DNA from: Streptomyces sp. CB02009
GTDB taxonomy: Bacteria; Actinomycetota; Actinomycetes; Streptomycetales; Streptomycetaceae
Length of the DNA: 64,000 bases
Assembly: GCF_001905825.1 (NCBI RefSeq)
Contig: NZ_LIVV01000001.1
Coordinates: 1,066,378-1,130,377, forward strand
Reading direction: 5' to 3'
Position 1 is the first letter of the stretch, and every line of letters starts with the position of its first letter. Of the stretch, positions 7,750 through 16,294 are shown piece by piece. The position numbers and the translations under genes were made by a program. Under the pieces are notes generated by a model. It made no database searches, was not told the DNA's origin, and saw nothing but the letters and a program-made list of their open reading frames with translations.

Positions 7750-10113
7750 TTGTCCATCCACAGACGTGTGCGTTCGTCTCTGCTGACCTCCGCCGTCGCG
7801 GTGACCCTCCTGGCCTCCTCGGGCCAGGCCGGAGCCACCGCGGCCGACACGGACGCCCGCGCCACCGCGCTCCCCGCCGCGTCGACCGGCGCCCCGGCCC
7901 CGCGGGCCGAGCACGGAGCCAACCCGTTCGACGAGGTGGAGCGCCTCGCCACCGCTCCCCGCAAGACCTTCGGGCCCGCCCCCGCCCCCGGCAGCCTCGC
8001 CGCCGGCCGAGTCCCCGGCCGGGCCCCGGTCGCCGCCACCGCCGCGCGAACCGCCCTCTCCGCCGCGGGCATGACGACCGCCGCCGGCGTCCCCTGCACG
8101 CTCGACGGGATCACCGGGCTCGGCCCCGAGCAGTTCGCCGACTTCCTCGCCGACCCCGCGGTCCTCGCCGACGGCTGTCTGCGCGGGCTCATCTGGACCT
8201 GGGACGCCCGGCTCACGCCCGTCATGTCCGACGCCCACGTCCAGGCCGTCGCCCGCCGCATATCCGGCCTGGCCGCCGCCCACGACGGCCGCAACTCCTC
8301 CCACCTGGAGGAGATGTTCACCTACCTGCACGCCGTCGCGTACCACGACTACTCCCGCGACGAGATCGACACCACCGACGCGCCCACCGTGAACGCCGTC
8401 CGCCAGGCCGTCGCCGACTTCGGCAACGCGGCCCGCACCTTCGACGTCACGAAGAACAACGCCCTCACCCTGCGCGAGGCCCTCTACGCGGCCAGCGCCC
8501 CCGGACTCCGGCAGCACCAGCTCGGCCTGATCAAGCGGGTCCTCGCCACCATGGACCCCTCGCACACCGCCACCCACCTCGACCCGTCCTGGGCGGGGGC
8601 CGCGCTCGCCGCTCTCTCCGTCAACTACCTCGGCGTCTACCCGGGCAACCAGGACGCCGCCTTCCAGGCCGCGGCCGCCGCCGACCCGGCGTACCGCGCC
8701 GTCTTCAAGGCCTTCGCCGGCTACGGCCACCTGAAGGGCACCGCCAACGACTGGGTCGCCCGCGACGCCCTCGGCGAGTACGGCCGCTTCGGCGAGATCC
8801 CGAGCCTGCGGTCGGAGACCACCGCCGGACTCGGCGGCCTGCTCGGCCAGACCGTCACCACCTTCGGCCGCGGCAGCCAGCAGTGGGCCAAGGTCGTCTC
8901 CTGGCTCAACTACTTCGACGCGTGCCGGCCGTACGGCGTCTGCAAGGCCGACATCGAAGCTCAGATCTTCCCGTACACGTACACCTACGACAACGGCGCG
9001 ATCAAGGTCCGCACGGGGCTCGACCGGGCCACCGTCGACCAGCTCTACTACGCGAGCAAGCAGGTCAAGGCGCAGTTTCACCGGGTGGTCGGAACCGAGC
9101 AGCCGCTCGCCGGCGACCCCAACACCACCCTCACCATCGTCCTGTACGGCTCGCGGGCCGACTACGAGAACTACCACCCCATCCTCACCGGGATGGACAC
9201 CAACAACGGCGGCATCTACATCGAGCGCGGCGCCACCTTCTACACGTACCAGCGCCGTGTCCCGCAGGACTCGTCGCTGACGCTCGAAGAGCTCTTCCGC
9301 CACGAGTACACCCACTACCTCAACGGCCGCTACGCCGTCCCCGGCTTCTTCGGCGAGGGCCCCTGGTACCAGGGCGACCGCACCACCTTCATGGACGAGG
9401 GCACCGCCGAGTTCTTCGACGGCGCCACCCGCAGCGACGGCATCAAGGTCCGCAAGTCCCTGGTCCGCGGCATCATCAACGACACAGCGGGCGGCGGCCC
9501 CCGGATGAACCTCCGGCAGATCCTCAACGCCACCTACGACGGCGACGGCTTCCGCTTCTACAACTACGCGGGAACGTTCTTCGAGTTCCTCTGGAACGAG
9601 AAGCCCTCCCTGATCCGGGAGATGTACACCCACCTGCGGAACAACGACGTCGCGGCGTACGACGCCTGGCGTGTCCGCCTCGGCGCCGACACGGGCCTCC
9701 AGAACGACTACAACCGCTTCCTCGACACCCAGATCGCCCAGGTCGACACGCTGTACGTCCCCCACACCACGTTCACCCCCAACGCCCAGCTGCGCGACGC
9801 GGCCCTGGCCACGGTGAAGTCCACCTTCGCCACCGCCACCTACAACACCCCCGACTGCGTCGAGAACGGCGAGCCGGGCAAGCGCCGCTTCGTCTGCACC
9901 GGCCGGATCACGGCCAACCTGTCCAACGCGGCCAGCGCGGACCAGAACTTCAAGGACATGTCCGAGACGGTCGACTACTTCATCCTCGACCGCGCCGGCG
10001 CCGCCTCCAACAACCTGGCCGACATGAACTGCTCCTTCGGACCGATCGACATCTGGTCCACCAGGGTCGCCGGCACGGCCGGCTTCAGCTGTGAGGGCCC
10101 CCTCCGCAGCTGA
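7750..10113 (+). CDS. Secreted microbial collagenase, peptidase family M9
   Basis: Zinc metalloprotease of 787 residues that should be exported and degrade collagen or gelatin. The start is TTG, supported by GGAG six bases upstream and by the signal peptide that follows at once (MSIHRRVRSS, hydrophobic core, AGATA cleavage region). An ATG at 7739 is out of frame. The collagenase N-terminal activator-like half covers roughly residues 110-430. The catalytic part has HEYTHYLNGRY with the two zinc histidines and active-site Glu, and a downstream glutamate in DEGTAEFFDG as third ligand. The C-terminus ends with a short Cys-containing module. No separate collagen-binding or PKD domain is evident. 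It lies next to hydroxyproline catabolic genes and shares a promoter element with them. Confidence 0.93.
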   Translation: MSIHRRVRSSLLTSAVAVTLLASSGQAGATAADTDARATALPAASTGAPAPRAEHGANPFDEVERLATAPRKTFGPAPAPGSLAAGRVPGRAPVAATAARTALSAAGMTTAAGVPCTLDGITGLGPEQFADFLADPAVLADGCLRGLIWTWDARLTPVMSDAHVQAVARRISGLAAAHDGRNSSHLEEMFTYLHAVAYHDYSRDEIDTTDAPTVNAVRQAVADFGNAARTFDVTKNNALTLREALYAASAPGLRQHQLGLIKRVLATMDPSHTATHLDPSWAGAALAALSVNYLGVYPGNQDAAFQAAAAADPAYRAVFKAFAGYGHLKGTANDWVARDALGEYGRFGEIPSLRSETTAGLGGLLGQTVTTFGRGSQQWAKVVSWLNYFDACRPYGVCKADIEAQIFPYTYTYDNGAIKVRTGLDRATVDQLYYASKQVKAQFHRVVGTEQPLAGDPNTTLTIVLYGSRADYENYHPILTGMDTNNGGIYIERGATFYTYQRRVPQDSSLTLEELFRHEYTHYLNGRYAVPGFFGEGPWYQGDRTTFMDEGTAEFFDGATRSDGIKVRKSLVRGIINDTAGGGPRMNLRQILNATYDGDGFRFYNYAGTFFEFLWNEKPSLIREMYTHLRNNDVAAYDAWRVRLGADTGLQNDYNRFLDTQIAQVDTLYVPHTTFTPNAQLRDAALATVKSTFATATYNTPDCVENGEPGKRRFVCTGRITANLSNAASADQNFKDMSETVDYFILDRAGAASNNLADMNCSFGPIDIWSTRVAGTAGFSCEGPLRS

Positions 10114-10144
10114 CCCGCCCCGGCCCGCCCCCGGGCCGTCCAGT

Positions 10145-10180
10145 CCGGGCCGGTCCCTCCCCGCGGAGGGACCGGCCCGG
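10145..10180 (+). terminator. Strong hairpin after the collagenase gene
   Basis: A perfect 16-base stem (CCGGGCCGGTCCCTCC and its complement) with a CCGC loop, 31 bases after the collagenase stop. No U-run follows, as is usual in Streptomyces. It leaves under 40 bases for a promoter before the next gene, so some readthrough may be used. Confidence 0.8.
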
Positions 10181-10217
10181 CGCACATCCCGACATCCCCT
10201 TCCGGAGGCCGTACTTC

Positions 10218-11203
10218 GTGAGCACCACCCCGCACACGGTCCGCACCACCGACTACACACCGCCGGCGAACCCTTCCGCATCGTCGACGAGGACCTGCCC
10301 CCGATCCCCGGCGACACCGTCGCCGAGCGCCGGGCCACCGCCCTCACGACCGGCGGCTCCGGGACGGACCCGCGCCCCGGCCCCCTCGACGACCTGCGCC
10401 GCCTCCTGTCCCGTGAGCCACGCGGCCACGCGGGCATGTACGGCGGCTTCGTCGTGCCGCCCGACGACGACGGCGCCCACTTCGGCGTGCTGTTCTGGCA
10501 CAAGGACGGCTACTCCACCGCCTGCGGCCACGGCACGATGGCCCTCGGCGCCTGGGCCGTCGACACGGGACGCGTCCCCGCCCCCGACGACGGCGACATC
10601 CCCGTACGGATCGACGTGCCCTCCGGCCGGGTCACCGCCACCGTGCACCGCGCGGACGGCCGCACCACCGGCGTCACCTTCCGTAACGTCCCCACCCGTG
10701 TCGTCGCCCGCGCCGTGAAGATCGGCACCACGTTCGGCACCGTCGACGCCGACCTCGCCGACTCCGGCGCCCTCTACGTCTCCGTCGCCGCCCGCGACCT
10801 CGGCCTCGACGTCTCCGTCCGCGCCCTGCCCGAACTCGTCCGCGCCGGACGGGAGATCCGCGCCGCGCTCCCCGGACACGACGTGTACGGCGTCATCCTG
10901 TACGAGGAGCTCCCCGACACCCCCGAAGGACTCCACCAGGGCAACGTCACCGTCTTCGCCGACGGGCAGATCGACCGCTCACCCTGCGGCTCGGGCACCT
11001 CCGCACGCCTCGCCCTGCTCGGCGACGACGGACGCCTCGCCACCGGGGACACCCTCCGGCACGAGTCCGTCGTCGGCACCGTGTTCACCGGACGCCTCCT
11101 GCCGGCGGGAATCACCGAGGTCGGCGGAACCACCCACCGCACCGGTACCCACGCCTTCGTCCTCGACCCGGACGACGACCTGGGAGCGGGGTTCCTCCTG
11201 TGA
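10218..11203 (+). pseudogene. Proline racemase superfamily gene (probable trans-3-hydroxy-L-proline dehydratase), frameshifted near codon 14
   Basis: The GTG at 10218 has TCCGGAGG ahead of it and reads VSTTPHTVRTTDY, then runs out of the family sequence. From 10256 the +1-shifted frame gives HTAGEPFRIV, exactly the family motif that should follow, and continues to the stop at 11203. One base (a C in the expected TAC-CAC) appears to be missing at about 10256. No other good start gives a complete protein. The rest is intact: STACGHGTMALG with the first catalytic Cys and DRSPCGSGTSAR with the second. The neighbouring pyrroline-2-carboxylate reductase-like gene overlaps by GTGA, pointing to the trans-3-hydroxyproline route (dehydration, then reduction to proline). 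Characterised T3LHyp dehydratases usually carry Thr at the second site, so racemase or epimerase activity remains possible. The frameshift may be natural or a sequencing error. Confidence 0.82.
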
Positions 11204-12135
11204 GCCCGCCCCGCTTCCTCGACGCCGCCACGATGGCCCGCCTCATGGGTCCCGCAGCGGTGACCGACGTCCTCGCCGACGTCCTGCGGGCCGGACTCGA
11301 CCCCGACGCAGGACCCCCGCGCACGGCCGTGTCCGTCGACGCCGGTGAACTCCTCCTGATGCCGGCGGCCTTCGGCTCCTTCGCCGGTGTCAAGGTCGCC
11401 GGAGTCGCCCCCGGCAATCCGGCGCGCGGCCTGCCCCGCATCACCGGCTCCTACCTCCTGCTCGACGGCGCCGACCTCCGGCCGCTCGCCCTCCTCGACG
11501 GAGCCGCGCTCACCGAGCTGCGCACGCCGGCCGTCTCCGCCCTCGCCGTCCGCTCCCTCACCCCGGCCGAGCGGCCCCTGCGCCTCGTGCTCTTCGGGGC
11601 GGGCCCCCAGGCGTACGGCCACCTGGAGGCCGTCCTCGCCGTCCGCGAGGTCGCCGAGGCGGTGGTCGTCGCGCGCGCCTCGGTCGGCGGGCGCGCCCTC
11701 GCGGGGTACGCGCGGACCCTCGGCGTCCTCGCCAGCACCGGCACGCCCGACGAGGTCGCCGGCGCCGACCTCGTGGTCTGCTGCACCACGGCCAGGGAAC
11801 CGCTCTTCGACGGAACCCTGGTGGCACCCGGCGCCACCGTCGTCGCCGTCGGCTCGCACGAGCCGACGGCCCGCGAGACCGACACGGCGCTCGTGGTCAG
11901 GTCCGAGGTCCACGTCGAGGCGCGGACCGCGGCGCTGCGCGAGGCGGGCGACCTGCTCGTCCCGATCGCCGAAGGGGCGATCGGGCCCGACCACATCGCC
12001 GGCGACCTCGCCGATCTGGTGACCGGTCGCGCGGAACGGGCGGCCGGGCGCCCGCGCCTCTTCAAGAGCGTGGGCATGGCCTGGGAGGATCTCGCCGTCG
12101 CCACCGCCCTCTACGAGGCGGCCTGTTCGTCCTGA
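11200..12135 (+). CDS. Ornithine cyclodeaminase/mu-crystallin family, probable delta1-pyrroline-2-carboxylate reductase
   Basis: NAD(P)H-dependent imine reductase-like protein of 311 residues. The GTG start overlaps the previous stop (GTGA). Family features are GVKVAGVAPGNPARGLPRI near residue 68, the substrate-binding LLDGAALTELRTPAVSALA and the Rossmann motif LVLFGAGPQAYGHLEAVL at about residues 128-145. Ornithine cyclodeaminase and pyrroline-2-carboxylate reductase share this fold. The adjacent proline-racemase-type gene favours the reductase role, in which delta1-pyrroline-2-carboxylate from 3-hydroxyproline becomes L-proline. That assignment rests on context rather than on a unique residue. 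A strong hairpin follows. Confidence 0.85.
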   Translation: MSPPRFLDAATMARLMGPAAVTDVLADVLRAGLDPDAGPPRTAVSVDAGELLLMPAAFGSFAGVKVAGVAPGNPARGLPRITGSYLLLDGADLRPLALLDGAALTELRTPAVSALAVRSLTPAERPLRLVLFGAGPQAYGHLEAVLAVREVAEAVVVARASVGGRALAGYARTLGVLASTGTPDEVAGADLVVCCTTAREPLFDGTLVAPGATVVAVGSHEPTARETDTALVVRSEVHVEARTAALREAGDLLVPIAEGAIGPDHIAGDLADLVTGRAERAAGRPRLFKSVGMAWEDLAVATALYEAACSS

Positions 12136-12144
12136 GGCCACCGG

Positions 12145-12178
12145 CGCCCCGGTCCCGCGCGCACGCGGGACCGGGGCG
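12145..12178 (+). terminator. Hairpin terminator
   Basis: A 15-base perfect stem (CGCCCCGGTCCCGCG and its complement) with a CGCA loop, starting ten bases after the reductase stop. It separates the 3-hydroxyproline pair from the following operon. Confidence 0.8.
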
Positions 12179-12223
12179 TTCGCGTGGACGACCGGAGATG
12201 TCCCGGCGATCTCGGCGAAGGTC

Positions 12224-12255
12224 TTGGCAGTGACTGTGCAATGTGAAATATTACT
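12224..12255 (+). promoter_or_regulatory. Hydroxyproline operon promoter with shared AT-rich element
   Basis: TTGGCA (12224-12229) and TATTAC (12249-12254) are 19 bases apart. Between them lies GTGCAATGTGAAATATTACT (12236-12255), which matches the collagenase promoter element in its outer parts GTGCAAT and ATTACT. The site ends three bases before the GTG of the FAD oxidase, so the transcript is probably leaderless. An operator overlapping the core promoter suggests repression; the regulator is not in this window. Confidence 0.55.
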
Positions 12256-12258
12256 GCC

Positions 12259-13416
12259 GTGCCCACGAGAGAAACCTCGGACGTCATCGTCATCGGCGCC
12301 GGCGTGGTCGGCGCGGCCTGCGCCCACTACGCGGCCCTCGCCGGCCTCTCCGTCACCGTCGTCGACCGAGGCCATGTCGCCGGCGGCACGACCGGAGCGG
12401 GCGAGGGCAACCTCCTGGTCTCCGACAAGGAACCCGGGCCCGAACTCGAACTCGCCCTCCTCTCCACCGCGCTGTGGACCGAACTCGCCGACAGGCTTCC
12501 GCCCGCCGTCGAGTACGAGGCCAAGGGCGGCCTGGTCGTCGCCTCCGGCGAGACGGGACTGCGCGCGCTGCGGGAGTTCGCGGCCCGCCAGGAGAAGGCG
12601 GGAGTCGTCGCGCACGAGGTGCCCGGTGACCGGCTCCACGACCTGGAGCCCCACCTCGCGCCGGGCCTCACCGGCGGCTTCCACTACCCCCAGGACGCCC
12701 AGGTGATGCCCGCCCACGCCGCCGCCCAGCTCCTCCGGGCCGCCGGCGACCGGGTCCGCCTCGCGCCGGGCGAGGAGGTCACCGGCCTCCTCACCGGCGC
12801 GGGCGGAGCGGTCCGCGGAGTGCGGACCGCCACCCGCGAACTCCACGCCCCCTACGTCGTGAACGCCGCGGGCACCTGGGGCGGCGCCGTCGCCGACCTC
12901 GCCGGCGTCCACCTGCCCGTCCTGCCCCGCCGCGGCTTCGTCCTCGTCACCGAACCCCTGCCGCGCGTCGTCCGCCACAAGGTGTACGCCGCCGACTACG
13001 TGGCCGACGTCGCCAGCGGCTCCGCCGCGCTCCAGACCTCGACCGTCGTCGAGGGCACCCCCGCCGGACCCGTCCTCATCGGCGCCAGCCGCGAGCGCGT
13101 CGGCTTCGACCGCACCCTCTCCACCGAGGTCCTGCGCCGCCTCGCCGCCGGAGCCACCGGGCTGTTCCCCGTCCTCGGCACCGTACGGGCGATCCGCACC
13201 TACCCCGGCTTCCGCCCCTACCTGCCCGACCACCTGCCCGCCATCGGACCCGACCCGCGCGTCCCCGGCCTGCTGCACGCCTGCGGCCACGAGGGCGCGG
13301 GAATCGGCCTGGCACCGGTGACGGGACAGATCATCGCCGCCGCCGTCACCGGCGCCGAACCTCCCCTCGACCTCCACCCGTTCCGCCCCGAGCGCTTCGA
13401 CGCCACCGCACCCTGA
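12259..13416 (+). CDS. FAD-dependent oxidoreductase, D-hydroxyproline dehydrogenase beta-like subunit
   Basis: DadA/glycine-oxidase-type amine dehydrogenase of 385 residues. It has the N-terminal FAD dinucleotide motif VIGAGVVGAACAHYAA at about residues 11-27, a second nucleotide-contact region VVNAAGTWGGAVADLAG, and the C-terminal signature GHEGAGIGLAPVTGQII. Together with the next two genes (ferredoxin-like and FAD/NAD subunits) it matches heterotrimeric dehydrogenases that oxidise cis-4-hydroxy-D-proline to pyrroline-4-hydroxy-2-carboxylate. The GTG start is very close to the predicted -10 box, suggesting a leaderless mRNA. It is the first gene of the operon running to 18681. Confidence 0.9.
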   Translation: MPTRETSDVIVIGAGVVGAACAHYAALAGLSVTVVDRGHVAGGTTGAGEGNLLVSDKEPGPELELALLSTALWTELADRLPPAVEYEAKGGLVVASGETGLRALREFAARQEKAGVVAHEVPGDRLHDLEPHLAPGLTGGFHYPQDAQVMPAHAAAQLLRAAGDRVRLAPGEEVTGLLTGAGGAVRGVRTATRELHAPYVVNAAGTWGGAVADLAGVHLPVLPRRGFVLVTEPLPRVVRHKVYAADYVADVASGSAALQTSTVVEGTPAGPVLIGASRERVGFDRTLSTEVLRRLAAGATGLFPVLGTVRAIRTYPGFRPYLPDHLPAIGPDPRVPGLLHACGHEGAGIGLAPVTGQIIAAAVTGAEPPLDLHPFRPERFDATAP

Positions 13417-13448
13417 GGCGCGCACCCACCGTCACGAGAGGAGGGCCC

Positions 13449-13763
13449 GTGGCCCGCACCCCCATCGACCTCGTCGGGGCCCGACCCGATCCGCCGTTCG
13501 AGATCACCTTCGACGGCCGGCCCCTCCCCGCCCTGCCGGGCCAGACCCTCGCCGCCGCCCTGTGGGGCGCGGGCATCCTGGCCTGGCGCACCACGCGGGA
13601 CGGCGGCCGCCCGCGCGGCGCGTTCTGCGGCATCGGCCAGTGCTACGACTGCCTCGCCACCGTCAACGGCGAGCCCAACCGCCGCGCCTGCCTGGTCGAG
13701 GCCCGACCCGGCGACGCGATCACCACCCAGGAGGGCCACGGCCATGACCGCCTCGGCGTCTGA
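13449..13763 (+). CDS. (2Fe-2S)-binding subunit of D-hydroxyproline dehydrogenase
   Basis: Small ferredoxin-like protein of 104 residues (Fer2_4 type) with the cluster motif CGIGQCYDC near residue 58 and a fourth Cys in RRACLVEARPGD. This is the electron-transfer subunit usually found between the two flavoproteins of bacterial D-hydroxyproline and related amine dehydrogenases. The GTG is preceded by GAGAGGAGG. Its 3' end overlaps the next gene by 20 bases, implying coupled translation and fixed stoichiometry. Confidence 0.9.
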   Translation: MARTPIDLVGARPDPPFEITFDGRPLPALPGQTLAAALWGAGILAWRTTRDGGRPRGAFCGIGQCYDCLATVNGEPNRRACLVEARPGDAITTQEGHGHDRLGV

Positions 13764-15258
13764 ACCCGACGACACGGCCGGCCCTGGCCGGCCGACGGGT
13801 GAGCCGTACGACCTGGTCGTCGTCGGTGCGGGCCCCGCAGGGCTCGCAGGAGCCGTCGCCGCCGGCGAACTCGGCCTCTCCGTCGCCCTGCTGGACTCCT
13901 CGACCCGGCCCGGCGGACAGTTCTACCGGCACCCCGCACCCGCCCTCGGAGCCCGCCGGCCCGAGGCCCTCCACCACGACTGGGCCGCCTTCGCCGACCT
14001 GCGCCGGCGCCTGGACGGGAGTGGCGCCGACCACCTGACCGGACATCATGTGTGGTCCGTCGTCCAGGAGAACGACGGCACATGGGCGGCCCACGCCCTC
14101 GCCGGCACGGACGGAAGCGCGGACGCGCCCGTCCGGATCCGGGCCCGCGCCCTGCTCCTCGCCACCGGCGCCTACGAGCGCCACCTGCCCTTTCCCGGCT
14201 GGACCCTGCCCGGTGTGGTGGGCGCGGGAGGAGCGCAGGCCATGCTCAAGTCCGGGCTCGTCCTGCCCGGCCGCAGCGTCGTCGTGGCCGGCAGCGGCCC
14301 GCTGCTCCTCGCCGTCGCCTCGTCCCTGGCCGCGGCCGGTGCGCGGGTGCCCGCGGTGGTCGAGGCGGCGGGGTACCTGCGGTACGCGCGCTCTCCCCGG
14401 GCGCTCGTCACCAACCCGCGCAAGGCGGTCGAGGCCCTCGTCCACACGGCCGCCCTGGCCCGCCACCGGGTGCCCGTACGGCTGCGCAGCGCGGTGACCG
14501 AGGTGCACGGAACCGACCGGGTGGAGGCCGTCACGGTGACCCGCCTCGACCGCGCATGGCGGCCCGTACGGGGGACGGGCCGCCGGATCGCCTGCGACGC
14601 CCTCGCCGTCGGCCATGGCCTCGTGCCCCAGATCGAGCTGGCCGTGGCGGTCGGCTGCGCCACCCGGTCGCTGCCCGACGGCACCCTGGGCCTGGCCCTG
14701 GACGACCTCCAGGAGAGCTCGGTGCCCGGCCTGTGGGCCGCGGGCGAGACCGGAGGCGTCGGCGGCGCCGAACTCGCCAGGACCGAGGGCGAGACGGCGG
14801 GCCGGGCGATCGCCGCGCGACTCCTCGGCCACCCTGCCCGCGCCGGTGCGACCGCCGGACTCCGGCGGCGCCGGGACCGCATGCGCGCCTTCGCCGACGT
14901 CATGGCGGCCGCGCACGCCCCCGGCCCCGGCTGGACCGGCTGGCTGACCGACGACACGGACGTGTGCCGCTGCGAGGAGGTCCCCGCGGGCAGGGTCCGC
15001 GAGGCGGTCGCCGAGTTGGGCGCCCGTGACGCCCGGACCGTCAAACTCCTCACCCGGGCCGGCATGGGCTGGTGCCAGGGCCGGATGTGCGGGACGGCCG
15101 TGGCGTGCCTCGCAGCCGCCGGAGGAACCCCCGAACCGCCCGCCGAACGGCGCCCGTTCGCCGTCCCCGTCCCACTGTCGACACTGGCCGCGCTCGACGG
15201 TCCGCCGTCGGACCCGACGCCCGCGCCGGACGCCGCGACGGACCCGGCCGCCTCGTGA
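13744..15258 (+). CDS. FAD/NAD(P)-binding subunit of D-hydroxyproline dehydrogenase
   Basis: Flavoprotein of 504 residues resembling the HcnB/NoxA-type alpha subunits. The N-terminal FAD motif is VVVGAGPAGLAGAVAAGELG, with RPGGQFYRH as a typical following block. The second dinucleotide fold begins VVVAGSGPLLLAVA. The C-terminal 80 residues hold a BFD-like [2Fe-2S] site: CRCEEVP, and then CQGRMC. It completes the heterotrimer with the two preceding genes. The last ~30 residues are Pro/Ala/Asp-rich and probably disordered. Confidence 0.9.
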   Translation: MTASASEPDDTAGPGRPTGEPYDLVVVGAGPAGLAGAVAAGELGLSVALLDSSTRPGGQFYRHPAPALGARRPEALHHDWAAFADLRRRLDGSGADHLTGHHVWSVVQENDGTWAAHALAGTDGSADAPVRIRARALLLATGAYERHLPFPGWTLPGVVGAGGAQAMLKSGLVLPGRSVVVAGSGPLLLAVASSLAAAGARVPAVVEAAGYLRYARSPRALVTNPRKAVEALVHTAALARHRVPVRLRSAVTEVHGTDRVEAVTVTRLDRAWRPVRGTGRRIACDALAVGHGLVPQIELAVAVGCATRSLPDGTLGLALDDLQESSVPGLWAAGETGGVGGAELARTEGETAGRAIAARLLGHPARAGATAGLRRRRDRMRAFADVMAAAHAPGPGWTGWLTDDTDVCRCEEVPAGRVREAVAELGARDARTVKLLTRAGMGWCQGRMCGTAVACLAAAGGTPEPPAERRPFAVPVPLSTLAALDGPPSDPTPAPDAATDPAAS

Positions 15259-15340
15259 GCCGTCGCACCCGTCCTCCTCGCACCATCGCACCACCGCCCC
15301 ACCTGTCGTACCCCGCACACCCCACCGAAAGGTCGCCGAG

Positions 15341-16249
15341 ATGAACACCACCGCCTGGACCACCGAACGCCCCTGGCGCGGCATCATGGTCGCCACCACC
15401 CTGCCCTTCAAGGACGACCTCTCCGTCGACTACGACGCCTACGCCGAGCACGTCGCCTGGCTGATCGCCAACGGCTGCGACGGCGTCGTCCCGAACGGCT
15501 CCCTCGGCGAGTACCAGACCCTCACCGCCGACGAGCGCGCCCGGGTCGTCCGTACCGCCGTCGAGGCCGCGGGCGACGGTGCCAGGGTCATGCCGGGCGT
15601 CGCCGCCTACGGCAGCGCCGAGTCCCGCCGCTGGGCCGAACAGGCCGCCGAGGCCGGCTGCGGATCGGTCCTGCTGCTGCCGCCCAACGCCTACCGCGCC
15701 GACGAGCGCTCCGTCATCGCCCACTACGCGGACGTGGCCGGGGTCGGCATCCCGGTCGTCGCGTACAACAATCCCATCGACACCAAGGTCGACCTCGTCC
15801 CGAGCCTGCTGGCGAAGCTGCACGCCGACGGCAGCATCGTCGCCGTGAAGGAGTTCAGCGGCGACGTCCGCAGGGGGTACGAGATCGCCGAACTCGCCCC
15901 GGAACTCGACCTGCTGATCGGCGCGGACGACGTCCTCCTGGAACTGGCCACGGCCGGTGCGGTCGGCTGGATCGCCGGCTACCCCAACGCCCTGCCGGCG
16001 AGCTGCGTCGAGCTGTACCGGGCCGCCGTGGCGGGCGACCTGGCGACCGCCCGGCCGCTCTACGCCTCGCTGCACTCCCTGCTCCGCTGGGACTCCAAGG
16101 TCGAGTTCGTCCAGTGCATCAAGCTGTCCATGGACATCGCCGGGCGCACCGGCGGCCCCACCCGCCCCCCGCGCCTCCCGCTCACCGGGGCGACCGAGAC
16201 CGCCGTGCGGACCGCCACCGAGAAGGCCGTCGCCGAGGGTCACCGCTGA
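15341..16249 (+). CDS. DHDPS-family 1-pyrroline-4-hydroxy-2-carboxylate deaminase
   Basis: Class I aldolase-fold enzyme of 302 residues. It should convert pyrroline-4-hydroxy-2-carboxylate to 2-oxoglutarate semialdehyde with release of ammonia. The Schiff-base lysine is visible in IVAVKEFSGDVRR, the conserved Tyr in VVAYNNP, and the carboxylate-binding loop in GVVPNGSLGEYQTL, which in DHDPS would be GTTGE. ATG start with GAAAGG eight bases upstream; a longer in-frame extension only reads the Pro-rich spacer. Family members also include dihydrodipicolinate synthase and N-acetylneuraminate lyase, but the epimerase, dehydrogenase and aldehyde dehydrogenase around it specify the hydroxyproline pathway. 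Confidence 0.9.
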   Translation: MNTTAWTTERPWRGIMVATTLPFKDDLSVDYDAYAEHVAWLIANGCDGVVPNGSLGEYQTLTADERARVVRTAVEAAGDGARVMPGVAAYGSAESRRWAEQAAEAGCGSVLLLPPNAYRADERSVIAHYADVAGVGIPVVAYNNPIDTKVDLVPSLLAKLHADGSIVAVKEFSGDVRRGYEIAELAPELDLLIGADDVLLELATAGAVGWIAGYPNALPASCVELYRAAVAGDLATARPLYASLHSLLRWDSKVEFVQCIKLSMDIAGRTGGPTRPPRLPLTGATETAVRTATEKAVAEGHR

Positions 16250-16294
16250 CCGGACCGCCCAAGGACCCACCGACCGGACCGAAAGGAACTCCGC

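Noticed and set aside
10091..10255. In-frame N-terminal extension of the racemase-family gene from 10091
   Set aside because: It would read through the terminator hairpin and gives a Pro/Arg-rich sequence with no homology; the GTG at 10218 with its ribosome-binding site and a frameshift fits better.
10250..10270. Programmed ribosomal frameshift in the proline-racemase-family gene
   Set aside because: No slippery heptamer or strong adjacent pseudoknot was seen; a missing base is simpler.
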